A stretch of 39,357 nucleotides of DNA, taken from Caldithrix sp. Lineage in GTDB: Bacteria; KSB1; UBA2214; DYKH01. The stretch lies in the NCBI GenBank assembly GCA_020722685.1, contig DYKH01000044.1:1-39357 (forward strand). Reading direction: 5' to 3'. The notes beneath the pieces were generated by a model. That model did no database searches. It saw nothing but the letters and a program-made list of their open reading frames with translations, and was not told the origin of the DNA. Shown piece by piece: positions 7,346-16,219 of this stretch. The translations under genes were made by a program, and so were the position numbers. Every line of letters begins with the position of its first letter. Within the stretch, counting starts at the first letter, position 1.

Positions 7346-9318
7346 ATGACAACGAGTTGCTGTATTGTATTGCTGATGGCGTCAATCTCCATAGTCCACG
7401 CTCAACAAAATGAATCCAAGATACTCCAATTGCCGGAGCCCTGGCAAAACGCATGGAGCGATCCTCCCGGCGCCGACCGTCCCTTGAAAATTGTTCACGA
7501 GCTGGGGGATGAAGCAAAAGCGCGTGATCTGCTGACCTGACTCCACGAGCGCGGCCTGGGCGGAATGGTCACCAATGTTTCCTTTTCGGACTATTTGCGT
7601 TCAGAGCAGAGCTGGGTCACTTTGGAATCCGCCGTGAAGACCTGCAAAGAAATGGGCATGGTAGTTTGGATTTATGACGAGCAGGGGTACCCCAGTGCCG
7701 CTGCCGGCGGAGAAGTGCTCAAAGCCAAGCCGGACTTGGAAGCGCTGGAGCTGGCGTACGATCCCTCTCAGGCGGAGCCATTTATCGTGCGCCCCGCATT
7801 TGAGTACACCCACGCCAGCAACAATTACTAGGCGTGCCGGCGCTATGCGAATATCATCGACCCTCGAGCGGTGGAAAGCTTCATCGAGAAGGCCCGCGTT
7901 GCATATTGGAACAGATTGCAGCCGTTTTCTGGTAGTCCTATTCAGGCCTTTTTCACCGATGAGCCGTCGCTCATGGCGCTCAATCGGGGACAAATTCCCG
8001 AACCGGCGCGCGGAAAGGTCCCGGTGGTTGACTCGATTGAGGTGAACAAGGCCATGCTTCCGGTGGTTCCTTGGAGCCATGACTTACCACAGCAATACCA
8101 TGCGAGACACCGTGAGGACCTGATGGCACGGCGTTCCAGTCTGTTTAGCGGCAACTCAAATCAGGATCGGCGAACCCGGCGGCAATTTTGGAGTCTCATT
8201 GCCGATTTGGTTGCGGAGCGCTATTTTGGCAGCCTGCAAAGCTGGTGCGGCAAGCATTATGTGGCTTCCTCCGGCCATACATTGTCCGAGGAGTCGTTGA
8301 TCAGGCACGTCGCTCTGGAAGGCAATGCCCTCCAGGCGCTTATGGCGATGGATATTCGAGGATTGGACCTGCTCTCCTCCGCCCCTGTATCGGTCTTGAA
8401 TGGCAATTGGCTGACTGCTGCGTTGCCGAGCTCTGCGGCGCAATTCAACGGCCACCGCCGCGTCATGACTGAAGTCAGCGATTTTGTGCAAACCCTCAAC
8501 GGGAAGCCACCCTCTTCCTTGACGGAAATGCAAGCCACTGCCGCCTGGCAAGCCGCCTGGGGCGTGACGGATTTCACTCTGTATTATGACATTGATAAAA
8601 GGTCCCTTGCGAACGTTAGAGCATATGGGGATTTCATCGGGCGGCTAAACGCCCTACTCAAACCCAGCCGATTTGATCGCAGCGTGTTGCTGTATTATCC
8701 CATTTATGGCTTGTGGCAAGAATACCTGCCCGTTGTCGCTCCCATCGCCATTGAATCCCAGTCACAGAGGGCGCAGAAAATCGTGGAATCGTTTCAACGT
8801 TTGGGCCGGCTATTGCAGGAAAATCAGATTCCCTTTATGTTGGTGGATCACGAGCTATTGTCCGGCGCACGCATGAAAGGATCGGGCAAGTTTCAAATCC
8901 GCGCCCAGGAATACTCTGCGCTTTTGCTGCCGGAGCTGGTGGCGCCGCCTCCGGAATTACAGCGACGATTGGACGCCTGGCAAAGCAAAGGCTTTACCAT
9001 CCTCCGTGACGGCGGCGAAGGGGAGGAACCGAATTCGGTGATATTGAGGAAGCAACTGAAACCTTTGCTGCGGCTTGAGCCGGCATGCGACCACATTGTC
9101 GCCGGTACTTTTGTTCGCGAAAACCGTTCCATTGCCCCCTGGTAAACGTCGGTAGGGAGCCTTACGATGGGCTGCTGATCGCCGGAATGGGAAATCGACT
9201 CTTGTTACTCGATCCCTCGACGGGAAAATCTTTCGCAGCGCCCGCTCTTGGCAAGGATGGCTTCGCGTTATCGCTAAGATCCCATCAAACTCTGCTTTTG
9301 GTTTTTGCGGAACGGTAA
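7346..9318 (+). pseudogene. Broken exported glycoside hydrolase-like gene (GH106-like)
   Basis: One coding frame runs from ATG 7346 with a signal peptide (MTTSCCIVLLMASISIVHAQ). It is interrupted by TGA at 7538-7540 and TAG at 7829-7831, both in the same frame. The frame is then lost near a run of five C at 9135-9139: adding one C restores reading into VNVGREPYDGLLIAGMGN, which continues to TAA at 9316-9318. The product would be about 650 aa. Recognisable pieces are MVVWIYDEQGYPSAAAGG, near the N-terminus, and IQAFFTDEPSLMAL. These resemble motifs of large GH106-type rhamnosidase-like proteins, where a YDE-x-x-(W/Y)PSG segment and a TDEP motif recur; the exact family is uncertain. The sequence between lesions still looks fully protein-like, so loss is recent, or some lesions are assembly errors. 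A promoter at 7176-7204 remains. Confidence 0.75.
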
Positions 9319-9582
9319 CTTCGCCGGGGGTAGGTGATCGAAGGTGTAGAACCGTATCGACCGCCGACAACTGCTCGCTTGCTGGAGGAATTCTAAGGCA
9401 TCGCGCGAACCGGTTTCTACCTGCTCCATCCTGTCCCCGTTTTTGTGCTGGTTGGTCTGAATTCGTCTCGGCAGGTAGGGTATCACGCTTGAAATAGGCC
9501 GGCTTGCCTCTGCTCCATCGCGCTAACTGGAACTCTAAACTGAAAAACCCGTTGAGAGTTCGACCCGCGCCACACAACAAAA

Positions 9583-9707
9583 GTGACCGATCACAGGACA
9601 CTGTCACATCTGCGCATGCAGGTGTCTCCTTCTGCCATGCAATGAAAAGGAGATTCCTGCATCCACAGGAATGACCGCACCGGAAGAACACTCCGTTGAT
9701 TGGTTAC
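9583..9707 (-). mobile_element. Palindromic MITE, copy A (inverted)
   Basis: Ends are GTGACCGATCACAGG on the left and the inverse of GTAACCAATCA on the right. Inside are inverted arms CATGCAGGTGTCTCCTT and AAGGAGATTCCTGCAT. The 7-bp AACAAAA flanks both sides (9576-9582 and 9708-9714), or 9 bp if the terminal AC is counted, consistent with a target-site duplication. It is the reverse complement of the copies at 22360 and 31554. No transposase gene is present. The nearby stretches 9319-9574 and 9715-9838 hold no gene that I can see. Confidence 0.75.
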
Positions 9708-9838
9708 AACAAAACGGTTGAAAGGTCAGATAAGATTTGGCCTTTTTCGCGTCTTCGGCGGGCATAAGGATTTCCCGTCATTGTGATATGGCTCATTTTA
9801 GAAATACAAAAGACAAAAGAAATCCCGGAGTCATGACC

Positions 9839-10621
9839 ATGCATCGTATTCGACTCATCCATTGGAATGCCGCTGAAGCGAAAGAAAAGGCGGCTCAGCT
9901 TCGCGCCATGAAGTATCAGGTAGATGGTGAGCCGCCGCAAGGATTGGCTTTTTTGCGTGAGGCTAAAGAGCATCCCTGGGATGCTATAGTCATCGATTTG
10001 GGCCGGCTGCCGGCTCAAGGGCGCGACATTGCGCTGGCCATCCGGCAGTACAAGAGCACGCGATTCCTGCCGTTGATATTTGTCGGCGGAGAGAAGGAAA
10101 AGGCGGAGCGTGTCAAGACGCATTTGCCGGATGCCGTTTTTTCGCAGTGGGACGAGATTGGCAGGGCGATTGAAAATGCTATTGCACATCCGCCGGCCGC
10201 GCCCGTGGTGCCGGCCTCTGTCTTGGCGGGATATTCCGGCACTCCTTTGGTCAAGAAACTCGGCATCAAGGCTGATATGGTAGTCACGTTGCTCAATGCG
10301 CCGGCTGACTTTGCCGAGGAGCTGAAAGCATTATCTAAGAACGTGACGTTCATTTCTCAAGTTTTCGACCAATGCCAATTAGTGATTTGGTTCGTGTACT
10401 CCGCCAAGGGGCTGGACGAGCAGATTGCACCTATTGTGGCTGCCATGAAGCAGGCAAAGCTGTGGATTGCTTGGCCGAAAAAGGCGTCCGGCGCGCGTGC
10501 GGATTTATCTCAACAGCGCGTGCGCCAAGCCGGGCTTGACGCCGGTTTGGTTGACTATAAGGTCTGCGCCATCGATGAATTCTGGTCCGGACTGCTTTTT
10601 GCGCACAGAAAGGCGAAATAG
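9839..10621 (+). CDS. Degenerate response-regulator receiver fused to DUF3052
   Basis: 260 aa. The frame is open from 9737, but the start is placed at ATG 9839 (MHRIRLIHWN) because GGAG at 9826-9829 gives 9-nt spacing; ATG 9833 is an alternative. Residues 1-118 fold like a CheY receiver, with beta strands RIRLIHW, AIVIDLGRLP and LPLIFVGG. The aspartate of IVIDLGRLP fits the phospho-acceptor position, but the acidic pair normally at the end of the first strand is HWN here, and the usual Ser/Thr after strand 4 is Gly. Magnesium-dependent phosphorylation therefore looks doubtful. Residues about 125-260 match DUF3052 (GYSGTPLVKKLGIKADMVV, LNAP, IWFVYS, IAWPKKASG), a family of unknown role. It lies 226 bp ahead of the VWA/MoxR group with no clear promoter between. 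Confidence 0.8.
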   Translation: MHRIRLIHWNAAEAKEKAAQLRAMKYQVDGEPPQGLAFLREAKEHPWDAIVIDLGRLPAQGRDIALAIRQYKSTRFLPLIFVGGEKEKAERVKTHLPDAVFSQWDEIGRAIENAIAHPPAAPVVPASVLAGYSGTPLVKKLGIKADMVVTLLNAPADFAEELKALSKNVTFISQVFDQCQLVIWFVYSAKGLDEQIAPIVAAMKQAKLWIAWPKKASGARADLSQQRVRQAGLDAGLVDYKVCAIDEFWSGLLFAHRKAK

Positions 10622-10847
10622 CTGCTGATGAGTTGAGTTGTTAGCCAAAAGCTGCGGAGGTTCTGACCCTTCGACAGGTTGAGTTCCACTGACTTCCCAC
10701 CCTCGTTCTCTTCCTCTGTTGACCTTGGCTTATTTTGCGCCAATGCCTTGTATCATTCCCCAAAACAAAGAGGAATTGCGAATAAATGATCCGGTTTCTT
10801 GGTTACTATTCTGCAAAAGATAAAACCGAAAAACCGCGGTCAGGCTT

Positions 10848-11948
10848 ATGATTGGCTATAGATTTACCGAATTTTTTCCGCATCCCCAAAGGGACAATCC
10901 TTTCGGCTCGCTGTTGAATCTGTTCATGCAGTTGCTGGTGCACACCTCCGGAGATGTTCAGGAAGCTTTGAGCTGGCTGAGCACCCTGGATCAGGAATAC
11001 AACATGACCAATGATTCCTATGGGATGGGTGATTTTATCGAGGATTTGAAAAGGGAGGGATACATCCGGGAAGAAGAGGACGGCGAGCTTTTCTACGTGC
11101 TCACGGCCAAGTCGGAGCAGTCGATTCGGCGCAGGTCGTTAGAAGAGATTTTCGGCAAGCTGAAAAGGTCGCGGCATGGGAACCACCGAACCTCGCATGC
11201 CGGCTTGGGGGATGAGCCGACCACCGACCGCAGAGAATTCGAATTCGGCGATACGCTGGAGCAAATCGCGGCGACAGAATCCATCCGCAACGCACAGATC
11301 AATCACGGCATCAAGGATTTTTGGCTGACTGAAGACGATATCGAAGTGGTGGAGCGCGAGTATCACACCTTGACCTCCACGGTGCTCATGATCGACATCT
11401 CCCATTCGATGATCCTCTATGGCGAGGACCGAATCACTCCCGCAAAAAAGGTTGCCATGGCCCTAGCCGAGCTGATTACTACCCGCTACCCCAAGGACAC
11501 TCTGGACATTATCGCTTTTGGTGATGATGCCTGGCGTATCGAGCTGAAAGACATTCCCTATCTAAAAGTCGGGCCTTTCCATACAAACACTGTTGCCGGG
11601 CTGGAGCTCGCGTTGGATATTTTGCGCCGGCGGAAAACTCACAACAAGCAGATTTTCATGATCACCGACGGCAAGCCGACCTGTTTGAAAGAGGGCTTGA
11701 AATATTACAAGAATAGCTTTGGATTGGACCGAAAGATCGTCAACAAGACTCTGGATCAAGCGGCCAAATGCCGCCGGTTGAAAATACCGGTCACGACTTT
11801 TATGGTGGCGCGCGATCCTTACTTGCAGCAGTTCGTACGCGAGTTCACCAAAACAAATCAAGGCCGCGCCTTCTATACTAGCCTCAAGGGGCTGGGCGAA
11901 TACGTCTTTGAAGATTACATCCGCAATCGGCGCAAGAGAGTGAGATGA
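10848..11948 (+). CDS. VWA-domain protein, partner of MoxR-type ATPase
   Basis: 366 aa, no signal peptide, so cytoplasmic. The C-terminal half (about 175-350) is a von Willebrand factor A domain with an intact metal-binding MIDAS: D183, S185 and S187 in DISHSM, a Thr in NTVAGL, and the Asp of MITDGKPT. The N-terminal half is charged and helical with a winged-helix-like stretch (MGDFIEDLKREGYIREEEDGELFYV) and no family I can name. VWA proteins encoded beside MoxR AAA+ ATPases, as at 12563-14095, act together as metal-dependent chaperones or metal inserters, like RavA-ViaA or the BchI/BchD chelatase subunits. Its stop overlaps the start of the VOC gene by four bases (ATGA), so the genes are translationally coupled. 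The target is unknown. Confidence 0.88.
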   Translation: MIGYRFTEFFPHPQRDNPFGSLLNLFMQLLVHTSGDVQEALSWLSTLDQEYNMTNDSYGMGDFIEDLKREGYIREEEDGELFYVLTAKSEQSIRRRSLEEIFGKLKRSRHGNHRTSHAGLGDEPTTDRREFEFGDTLEQIAATESIRNAQINHGIKDFWLTEDDIEVVEREYHTLTSTVLMIDISHSMILYGEDRITPAKKVAMALAELITTRYPKDTLDIIAFGDDAWRIELKDIPYLKVGPFHTNTVAGLELALDILRRRKTHNKQIFMITDGKPTCLKEGLKYYKNSFGLDRKIVNKTLDQAAKCRRLKIPVTTFMVARDPYLQQFVREFTKTNQGRAFYTSLKGLGEYVFEDYIRNRRKRVR

Positions 11949-12469
11949 GTCGCAACGCCGATTGGCAGAAAACCGGGAGTCAGATGCGCGATGTCATTGA
12001 TCCGCGCGTGAGCATCGGTCACATTCACCTTAAGGTAGCGGATATTGAGCGCTCGCTCGAATTCTATTGCGGTGTGCTCGGATTCGAGCTGGTTCAGCGA
12101 ATGGGTGCCTCCGCAGCCTTTATTAGCGCGGGCGGCTATCATCATCACATTGGGCTGAATACCTGGGAGAGTCGGGGCGGAACGCCGCCTCCGCCGGGAA
12201 CGACCGGCCTATACCATTTTGCGATTCGCTATCCGGATCGCAGAGCGCTCGCCGATGCCTTGCGCCGTCTGCAACGGGCAAACATTTCCCTAGAGGGAGC
12301 AAGTGATCACGGCGTAAGTGAGGCGCTGTATCTGCGCGACCCGGACGATAATGGACTGGAGCTTTACTGTGATCGTCCGGAAAAAGAATGGCCCCGCACA
12401 GCAGAAGGAAAATTGGCTATGGTCACCGCGCCTCTTGACCTGCAATCGCTGTTAAGAGAGCTTGAATAG
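11945..12469 (+). CDS. VOC-family (glyoxalase/extradiol dioxygenase-like) protein
   Basis: 174 aa, one vicinal-oxygen-chelate domain. Expected metal ligands are visible: His in GHIHLKVADIERSLEFY (H26 or H28), H91 in GLYHFAIR and E139 in NGLELYCD. The run PDDNGLELY and the length resemble the N-terminal half of CatE-type catechol 2,3-dioxygenases, but this group also includes lactoylglutathione lyases and resistance proteins, so substrate is open. The start at 11945 overlaps the VWA stop and has a weak Shine-Dalgarno site. ATG 11984 (MRDVIDPRVSIGH) has a better GGGAG site and still keeps the whole domain. Its place between VWA and MoxR genes is unusual and could mark it as a client of that pair. 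Confidence 0.82.
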   Translation: MSRNADWQKTGSQMRDVIDPRVSIGHIHLKVADIERSLEFYCGVLGFELVQRMGASAAFISAGGYHHHIGLNTWESRGGTPPPPGTTGLYHFAIRYPDRRALADALRRLQRANISLEGASDHGVSEALYLRDPDDNGLELYCDRPEKEWPRTAEGKLAMVTAPLDLQSLLRELE

Positions 12470-12562
12470 GCAGGACAATCATCAATTTTGGCTTATTGAT
12501 TTTCAATGGTCATCCATCAAAGGTCATGATGCAGCCGCCAAAATGAGTGGAGAAAAGAATAC

Positions 12563-14095
12563 ATGTTTTCGAAAGACATCACCCAGATTAGAACATTGGG
12601 ACAATTAACGTCATCCGGCTATCGCCCGCGCAGCGTCAAAGAAGAGTTGCGAGAGAATCTGATTGCCAAGCTCAAAAACAAAGAGGCTATTTTCCAAGGC
12701 ATCTTGGGATTTGATCAATCGGTCATCCCGGACATTCAGCGAGCAATTCTTTCCCGGCACAACATCATTTTGCTCGGCCTGCGCGGCCAAGCTAAGACTC
12801 GCATCGCCCGCTTGATGGTGGATCTGCTGGATGAGTACGTGCCGGTCGTCGCCGGGTCGGAGCTGAACGACGATCCTTTGCATCCCCTTTCGCGATTTGC
12901 CAAGGATACGATTGCGGAAAAGGGCAATGATACGTGCATCGAATGGGTGCATCGTTCCGAGCGGTATACGGAAAAGCTGGCGACGCCGGACGTTTCCGTT
13001 GCCGATTTGATCGGCGACGTCGATCCCATCAAAGCGGCTTCTCTCAAACTTCCCTATTCCGATGAACGTGTCATTCATTTTGGCTTGATTCCTCGTTCCC
13101 ATCGCGGCATATTCGTCATCAACGAGCTGCCTGACTTGCAGGCGCGGATTCAGGTGGCTTTGTTCAACATCCTGCAAGAAAGGGACATCCAAATTCGCGG
13201 TTTCAAGCTACGCTTGCCATTGGACATTCAATTTGTCTTTACCGCCAATCCGGAGGACTATACCAATCGCGGCGCAATCGTGACTCCGCTGAAGGACCGC
13301 ATCGAGAGCCAAATTCTCACGCACTACCCCAAGTCCATCGAGACTGCCAAGCAAATCACCCAGCAGGAAGCTAAAATCGTACCGGCACAAAAAGCTGTGG
13401 TCAAGGTGCCGGATTTGGTCTGCACCCTCATCGAGCAAATCGCATTCGAGGCGCGGGCCAGCGAATACATCGACGCCAAGAGCGGCGTGTCTGCCCGACT
13501 CTCTATTTCCGCTTACGAAAATTTGATCAGTGCCGCCGAGCGGCGAAGCATCATCAACGATGAGAAAGAAACCACCGTGCGGATTTCCGATTTCGTCGGC
13601 GTCATTCCCGCCATTACCGGCAAGGTCGAGTTGGTCTATGAAGGCGAACAAGAAGGCCCGGCCAAAGTGGCCCAATACCTGATGGGAAAAGCGGTACGAA
13701 CCATGTTCACCCAGTATTTCCCCGACCCGGAAAAATTCAAGCGTCGGCCGGATGAAAGCCCTTACAAAAAAGTCTCCGATTGGTTCAAACGCGGTAATGC
13801 GGTGGATTTGTATAGCGACCTGTCTGACAGGAAATACGAAGAGACTTTGATGAACGTCCCCGGCTTGCAGGATTTGATCAAAAAGTACCATCGTGATGTC
13901 GAGCGTGACATGAAGCTTCTGCTCATGGAATTTGCGCTGCACGGTCTGGCCGAATATTCTGTACTGAGCAAATATGTGCTCGATATTGGCTTTCAGTTCA
14001 AAGATTTGTTGAGCAGCATGTTTACCACCTCCGATGACGATGAGGGCGAGGGTGGGGACGAAAGCGATCTTCTGCGTGCGGACATGTTCCGGTAG
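12563..14095 (+). CDS. MoxR/magnesium-chelatase-like AAA+ ATPase
   Basis: 510 aa. The Walker A segment is GLRGQAKT (72-79), with catalytic Lys78 and Thr79 kept. The Walker B strand is IFVINELPDL, so Asn187 stands where Asp is usual while the catalytic Glu188 is kept; this is also seen in many homologues annotated as magnesium chelatase-like. Sensor 1 lies in FVFTANPEDYTNRG, and KDRIESQI carries an arginine finger candidate. Residues 310-510 form a long C-terminal region with an acidic end (SDDDEGEGGDESD). It follows the VWA gene and most likely powers it by ATP hydrolysis as a chaperone or metal-insertion complex. GTGGAG lies upstream of the ATG. The cellular target cannot be read from the sequence. 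Confidence 0.88.
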   Translation: MFSKDITQIRTLGQLTSSGYRPRSVKEELRENLIAKLKNKEAIFQGILGFDQSVIPDIQRAILSRHNIILLGLRGQAKTRIARLMVDLLDEYVPVVAGSELNDDPLHPLSRFAKDTIAEKGNDTCIEWVHRSERYTEKLATPDVSVADLIGDVDPIKAASLKLPYSDERVIHFGLIPRSHRGIFVINELPDLQARIQVALFNILQERDIQIRGFKLRLPLDIQFVFTANPEDYTNRGAIVTPLKDRIESQILTHYPKSIETAKQITQQEAKIVPAQKAVVKVPDLVCTLIEQIAFEARASEYIDAKSGVSARLSISAYENLISAAERRSIINDEKETTVRISDFVGVIPAITGKVELVYEGEQEGPAKVAQYLMGKAVRTMFTQYFPDPEKFKRRPDESPYKKVSDWFKRGNAVDLYSDLSDRKYEETLMNVPGLQDLIKKYHRDVERDMKLLLMEFALHGLAEYSVLSKYVLDIGFQFKDLLSSMFTTSDDDEGEGGDESDLLRADMFR

Positions 14096-14227
14096 GGGTG
14101 TTTTTCCAAGAGGTGATACTGCCAATCCTTTTTACCTATTCAATAGGTGCACTTACGAAAAACTGGAAAGGCGGGCGGCTTAGAAATTAGTTGGGTGGCT
14201 GGTTGCATCCTGCTGAACGGTGCAAAG

Positions 14228-14332
14228 ATGGACGACACGAAACGCAAACTGCTTAAATTGGTACTGGTCTGCCTGATCTGCATTGGGCTGGTCACTGGGC
14301 TGGCCCTGCTCATTCAATCCGTCATCCGATAA
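14228..14332 (+). CDS. Small single-pass membrane protein (34 aa)
   Basis: MDDTKRK is followed by one hydrophobic helix (LLKLVLVCLICIGLVTGLAL) and a short tail. There is no strong ribosome binding site, and the open frame extends upstream to a GTG at 14147 without protein-like character. It lies 22 bp before the DUF2892 gene, and the two look like a pair of small membrane proteins. Confidence 0.4.
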   Translation: MDDTKRKLLKLVLVCLICIGLVTGLALLIQSVIR

Positions 14333-14354
14333 ACAAACAAGAAGGAGTGAATCA

Positions 14355-14561
14355 ATGAAACTCAACAAGAACATGGGAGCGCTGGACCGCATCATCCGGC
14401 TGGTGATTGCCGCCGTGATCGTTGTTCTGTACTTCACTGGCAATCTTTCTGGGCTGGCGGCTATCATCCTGGGTATTCTGGCCGTCATCTTCGTCGTCAC
14501 TAGCCTCGTTAGCTTTTGCCCATTGTATTTACCGTTCGGGCTTTTCACCCGCAAGCGATAA
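14355..14561 (+). CDS. DUF2892 (YgaP-like) small membrane protein
   Basis: 68 aa. ATG 14355 has an AAGGAG site at 14342-14347. The sequence MKLNKNMGALDRIIRLVIA, followed by two close transmembrane helices and an SFCPLYLPFG loop, is typical of DUF2892, the domain at the C-terminus of YgaP-type rhodaneses. It is predicted in the inner membrane. The conserved Cys in SFCPLY is present. Stand-alone members have no proven function. Confidence 0.85.
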   Translation: MKLNKNMGALDRIIRLVIAAVIVVLYFTGNLSGLAAIILGILAVIFVVTSLVSFCPLYLPFGLFTRKR

Positions 14562-14784
14562 CCACTTAGGGTGGGCAAGACGAAAGCAGATTAGGCGACC
14601 TGCGCAGGCTGGCTATGAGTTGCGTCGGTCGCGGTTGCCGTCCAACACCGCGTGCAGCCGACGTTGCTGCCGCGCCGCCCCAGGGAATGTTCGTGTACTT
14701 CCAGCGGGTCTGGCCCGCGCAGGACTCTTCGACACCCGCAACGCGACTGACACTGGCCGTTGTGAATGATCGAAATGACGTGGA

Positions 14785-15057
14785 TTGCCGCTGATTGGGT
14801 GGAACTCGAATCAAATCGATCAGGCTGCTGGTAGCGTTGAGAATCTACAGAACCAAGCTTTGCAGACCAAGGCCAACGTCGAGAACACCGTACAGAACAT
14901 GAAAGATTTCGCTGACAGCTTGGAAGATGCCAGCAAGAGCATTCTGGAGATGAGCAAAAGCGGATTATTTCCCATGATCCCGGTGCTGGTGCTGGGCAAC
15001 TTTGGACTCATCCATTTGGCTTTTGCTCTGACAGGGTTTGCTTTGTTGATAAGATAA
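14785..15057 (+). CDS. Small protein with amphipathic helix and C-terminal membrane segment
   Basis: 90 aa from a TTG start; two TGA codons lie in the same frame at 14767 and 14776, so the frame cannot extend further up. GTGGA just before the TTG is a poor Shine-Dalgarno site. Residues 10-57 are helical and heptad-like (ENLQNQALQTKANVENTVQ), suggesting a coiled coil. Residues 62-90 are hydrophobic (FPMIPVLVLGNFGLIHLAFA). Composition is clearly protein-like. I recognise no family. A frameshift near 14770 that removed a longer N-terminus is possible. Confidence 0.45.
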   Translation: MPLIGWNSNQIDQAAGSVENLQNQALQTKANVENTVQNMKDFADSLEDASKSILEMSKSGLFPMIPVLVLGNFGLIHLAFALTGFALLIR

Positions 15058-15176
15058 TTCGAGCCATGCGCTCCGGACCTGTTCGAGGCTGGCTTCAAAG
15101 CCTAATGTGACTTGTGATGGCCTTTTCGATCCTTTGGAAAACCTCTCCGCGGGTTTTGAGTCATTGACCATGAAAA

Positions 15177-15214
15177 ATTGATCGTTGGCCATTGAGTATT
15201 GGCAAACGATCAAT
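15177..15214. repeat. Imperfect hairpin in the 15.06-15.39 kb intergenic stretch
   Basis: ATTGATCGTT-GCCA arms with one mismatch are separated by a 7-nt loop (TTGAGTA). No T-run follows, so it is not a good terminator. Otherwise 15058-15391 holds only the weak small frame at 15220-15345. Confidence 0.35.
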
Positions 15215-15219
15215 GGCCA

Positions 15220-15345
15220 ATGTTCGATTGTCGACGTTCAATTGAATTTAATTGCGGGAGGTCGCCCTTAGGGACTAAAGAGAACCGAGGAGATGAGCAG
15301 CCTTCGGAGGAGTTGAAAAAGCGTGCTGCCGCCGCGATGAAATAA
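15220..15345 (+). CDS. Possible 41-aa charged peptide
   Basis: ATG 15220 to TAA 15345, a frame ending GDEQPSEELKKRAAAAMK. The C-terminal half looks protein-like, while the start has no good ribosome binding site. It may be a small gene or the tail of a lost gene. Confidence 0.2.
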   Translation: MFDCRRSIEFNCGRSPLGTKENRGDEQPSEELKKRAAAAMK

Positions 15346-15391
15346 GGATACCGAAGCAATACAAGTAAGACGAAAGCTGGAGAAACAAAAG

Positions 15392-16039
15392 ATGAAAATC
15401 GGAATCTTAGGAACCGGCATGGTCGGACAAGCTATAGGAACCAAGCTGGTTCAATTGGGTCACCAAGTCAGTTTAGGTTCTCGTTCAGCCAATAATGAAA
15501 AAGCGACCGAATGGGTAAAAGCAAACGGCAAAAACGCCGCGCAAGGTACTTTTGCTGAGGCGGCTGCCTTTGGTCAATTGATATTCAACTGCACGGCCGG
15601 AGTTGGCTCCTTGGCGGCCCTGAATCTGGCGGGTGCAGAAAACCTTAATGGCAAGATTCTGATCGATATTGCCAATCCTCTCGATTTTTCCAAGGGGATG
15701 CCGCCCACCTTGACCGTGTGCAATACGGATTCTCTGGCCGAACAAATTCAAAGAGCTTTTCCGAAAGTCAAGGTCATCAAAACCTTGAACACGGTGAATT
15801 GCAACATCATGGTGAATCCTTCTCTGCTGAAGGATGATCATGTCGTCTTTATGAGCGGCAACGATCCGGAGGCAAAGCTAAGAGTCGTCTCTATTCTTAA
15901 GGAATGGTTTGGCTGGAAGTCAGTTGTCGATTTGGGTGACATCACCACCGCGAGGGGAACCGAGATGCTTCTTCCCATTTGGGTTAGGCTTTGGGGCGTG
16001 CTGCAGACACCCAATTTCAATTTTAAGATTGTCAGGTGA
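15392..16039 (+). CDS. F420-dependent NADP oxidoreductase-like Rossmann protein
   Basis: 215 aa. The N-terminus is a dinucleotide-binding fold: MKIGILGTGMVGQAIGTKL carries the GxGxxG loop, and GSRSANNEKA suggests NADP preference. VIKTLNTVNCNIM and DLGDITTARGTEMLLPIWVRLWG match the NADPH:F420 reductase-like family (NpdG/PF03807). Many bacterial members do not use F420 and act as general NADP oxidoreductases, so substrate is unassigned. A GGAG lies about 11 nt before the ATG. It stands alone between intergenic gaps of 46 bp (to the weak frame at 15220) and 180 bp. Confidence 0.85.
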   Translation: MKIGILGTGMVGQAIGTKLVQLGHQVSLGSRSANNEKATEWVKANGKNAAQGTFAEAAAFGQLIFNCTAGVGSLAALNLAGAENLNGKILIDIANPLDFSKGMPPTLTVCNTDSLAEQIQRAFPKVKVIKTLNTVNCNIMVNPSLLKDDHVVFMSGNDPEAKLRVVSILKEWFGWKSVVDLGDITTARGTEMLLPIWVRLWGVLQTPNFNFKIVR

Positions 16040-16219
16040 CCCGTTGAGATGGCAATTTGTTCCTGCCTTATGAAACCATAAAAGGCATGAAAACGGCGAG
16101 GAGGCTTCGGATCGAGAGATTTTCCTCTACCAATCTCTGCATGAGATTCGGCCAACTTGCCTTGAAAGTCTGTTTGATAGAATGTCAACCAAGTTTCCCC
16201 CTCAAACTGAGGCTGCGAC

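Noticed and set aside
8957..9691. 244-codon minus-strand frame
   Set aside because: It runs antisense to the glycoside-hydrolase pseudogene and into MITE copy A, and has no ribosome binding site or family resemblance.
13208..14125. 305-codon minus-strand frame
   Set aside because: It is antisense to the MoxR-like gene, whose motifs are complete. Long antisense frames arise from codon bias.
15177..15214. Terminator after the small membrane protein gene
   Set aside because: The stem is imperfect and no T-run follows on either strand.
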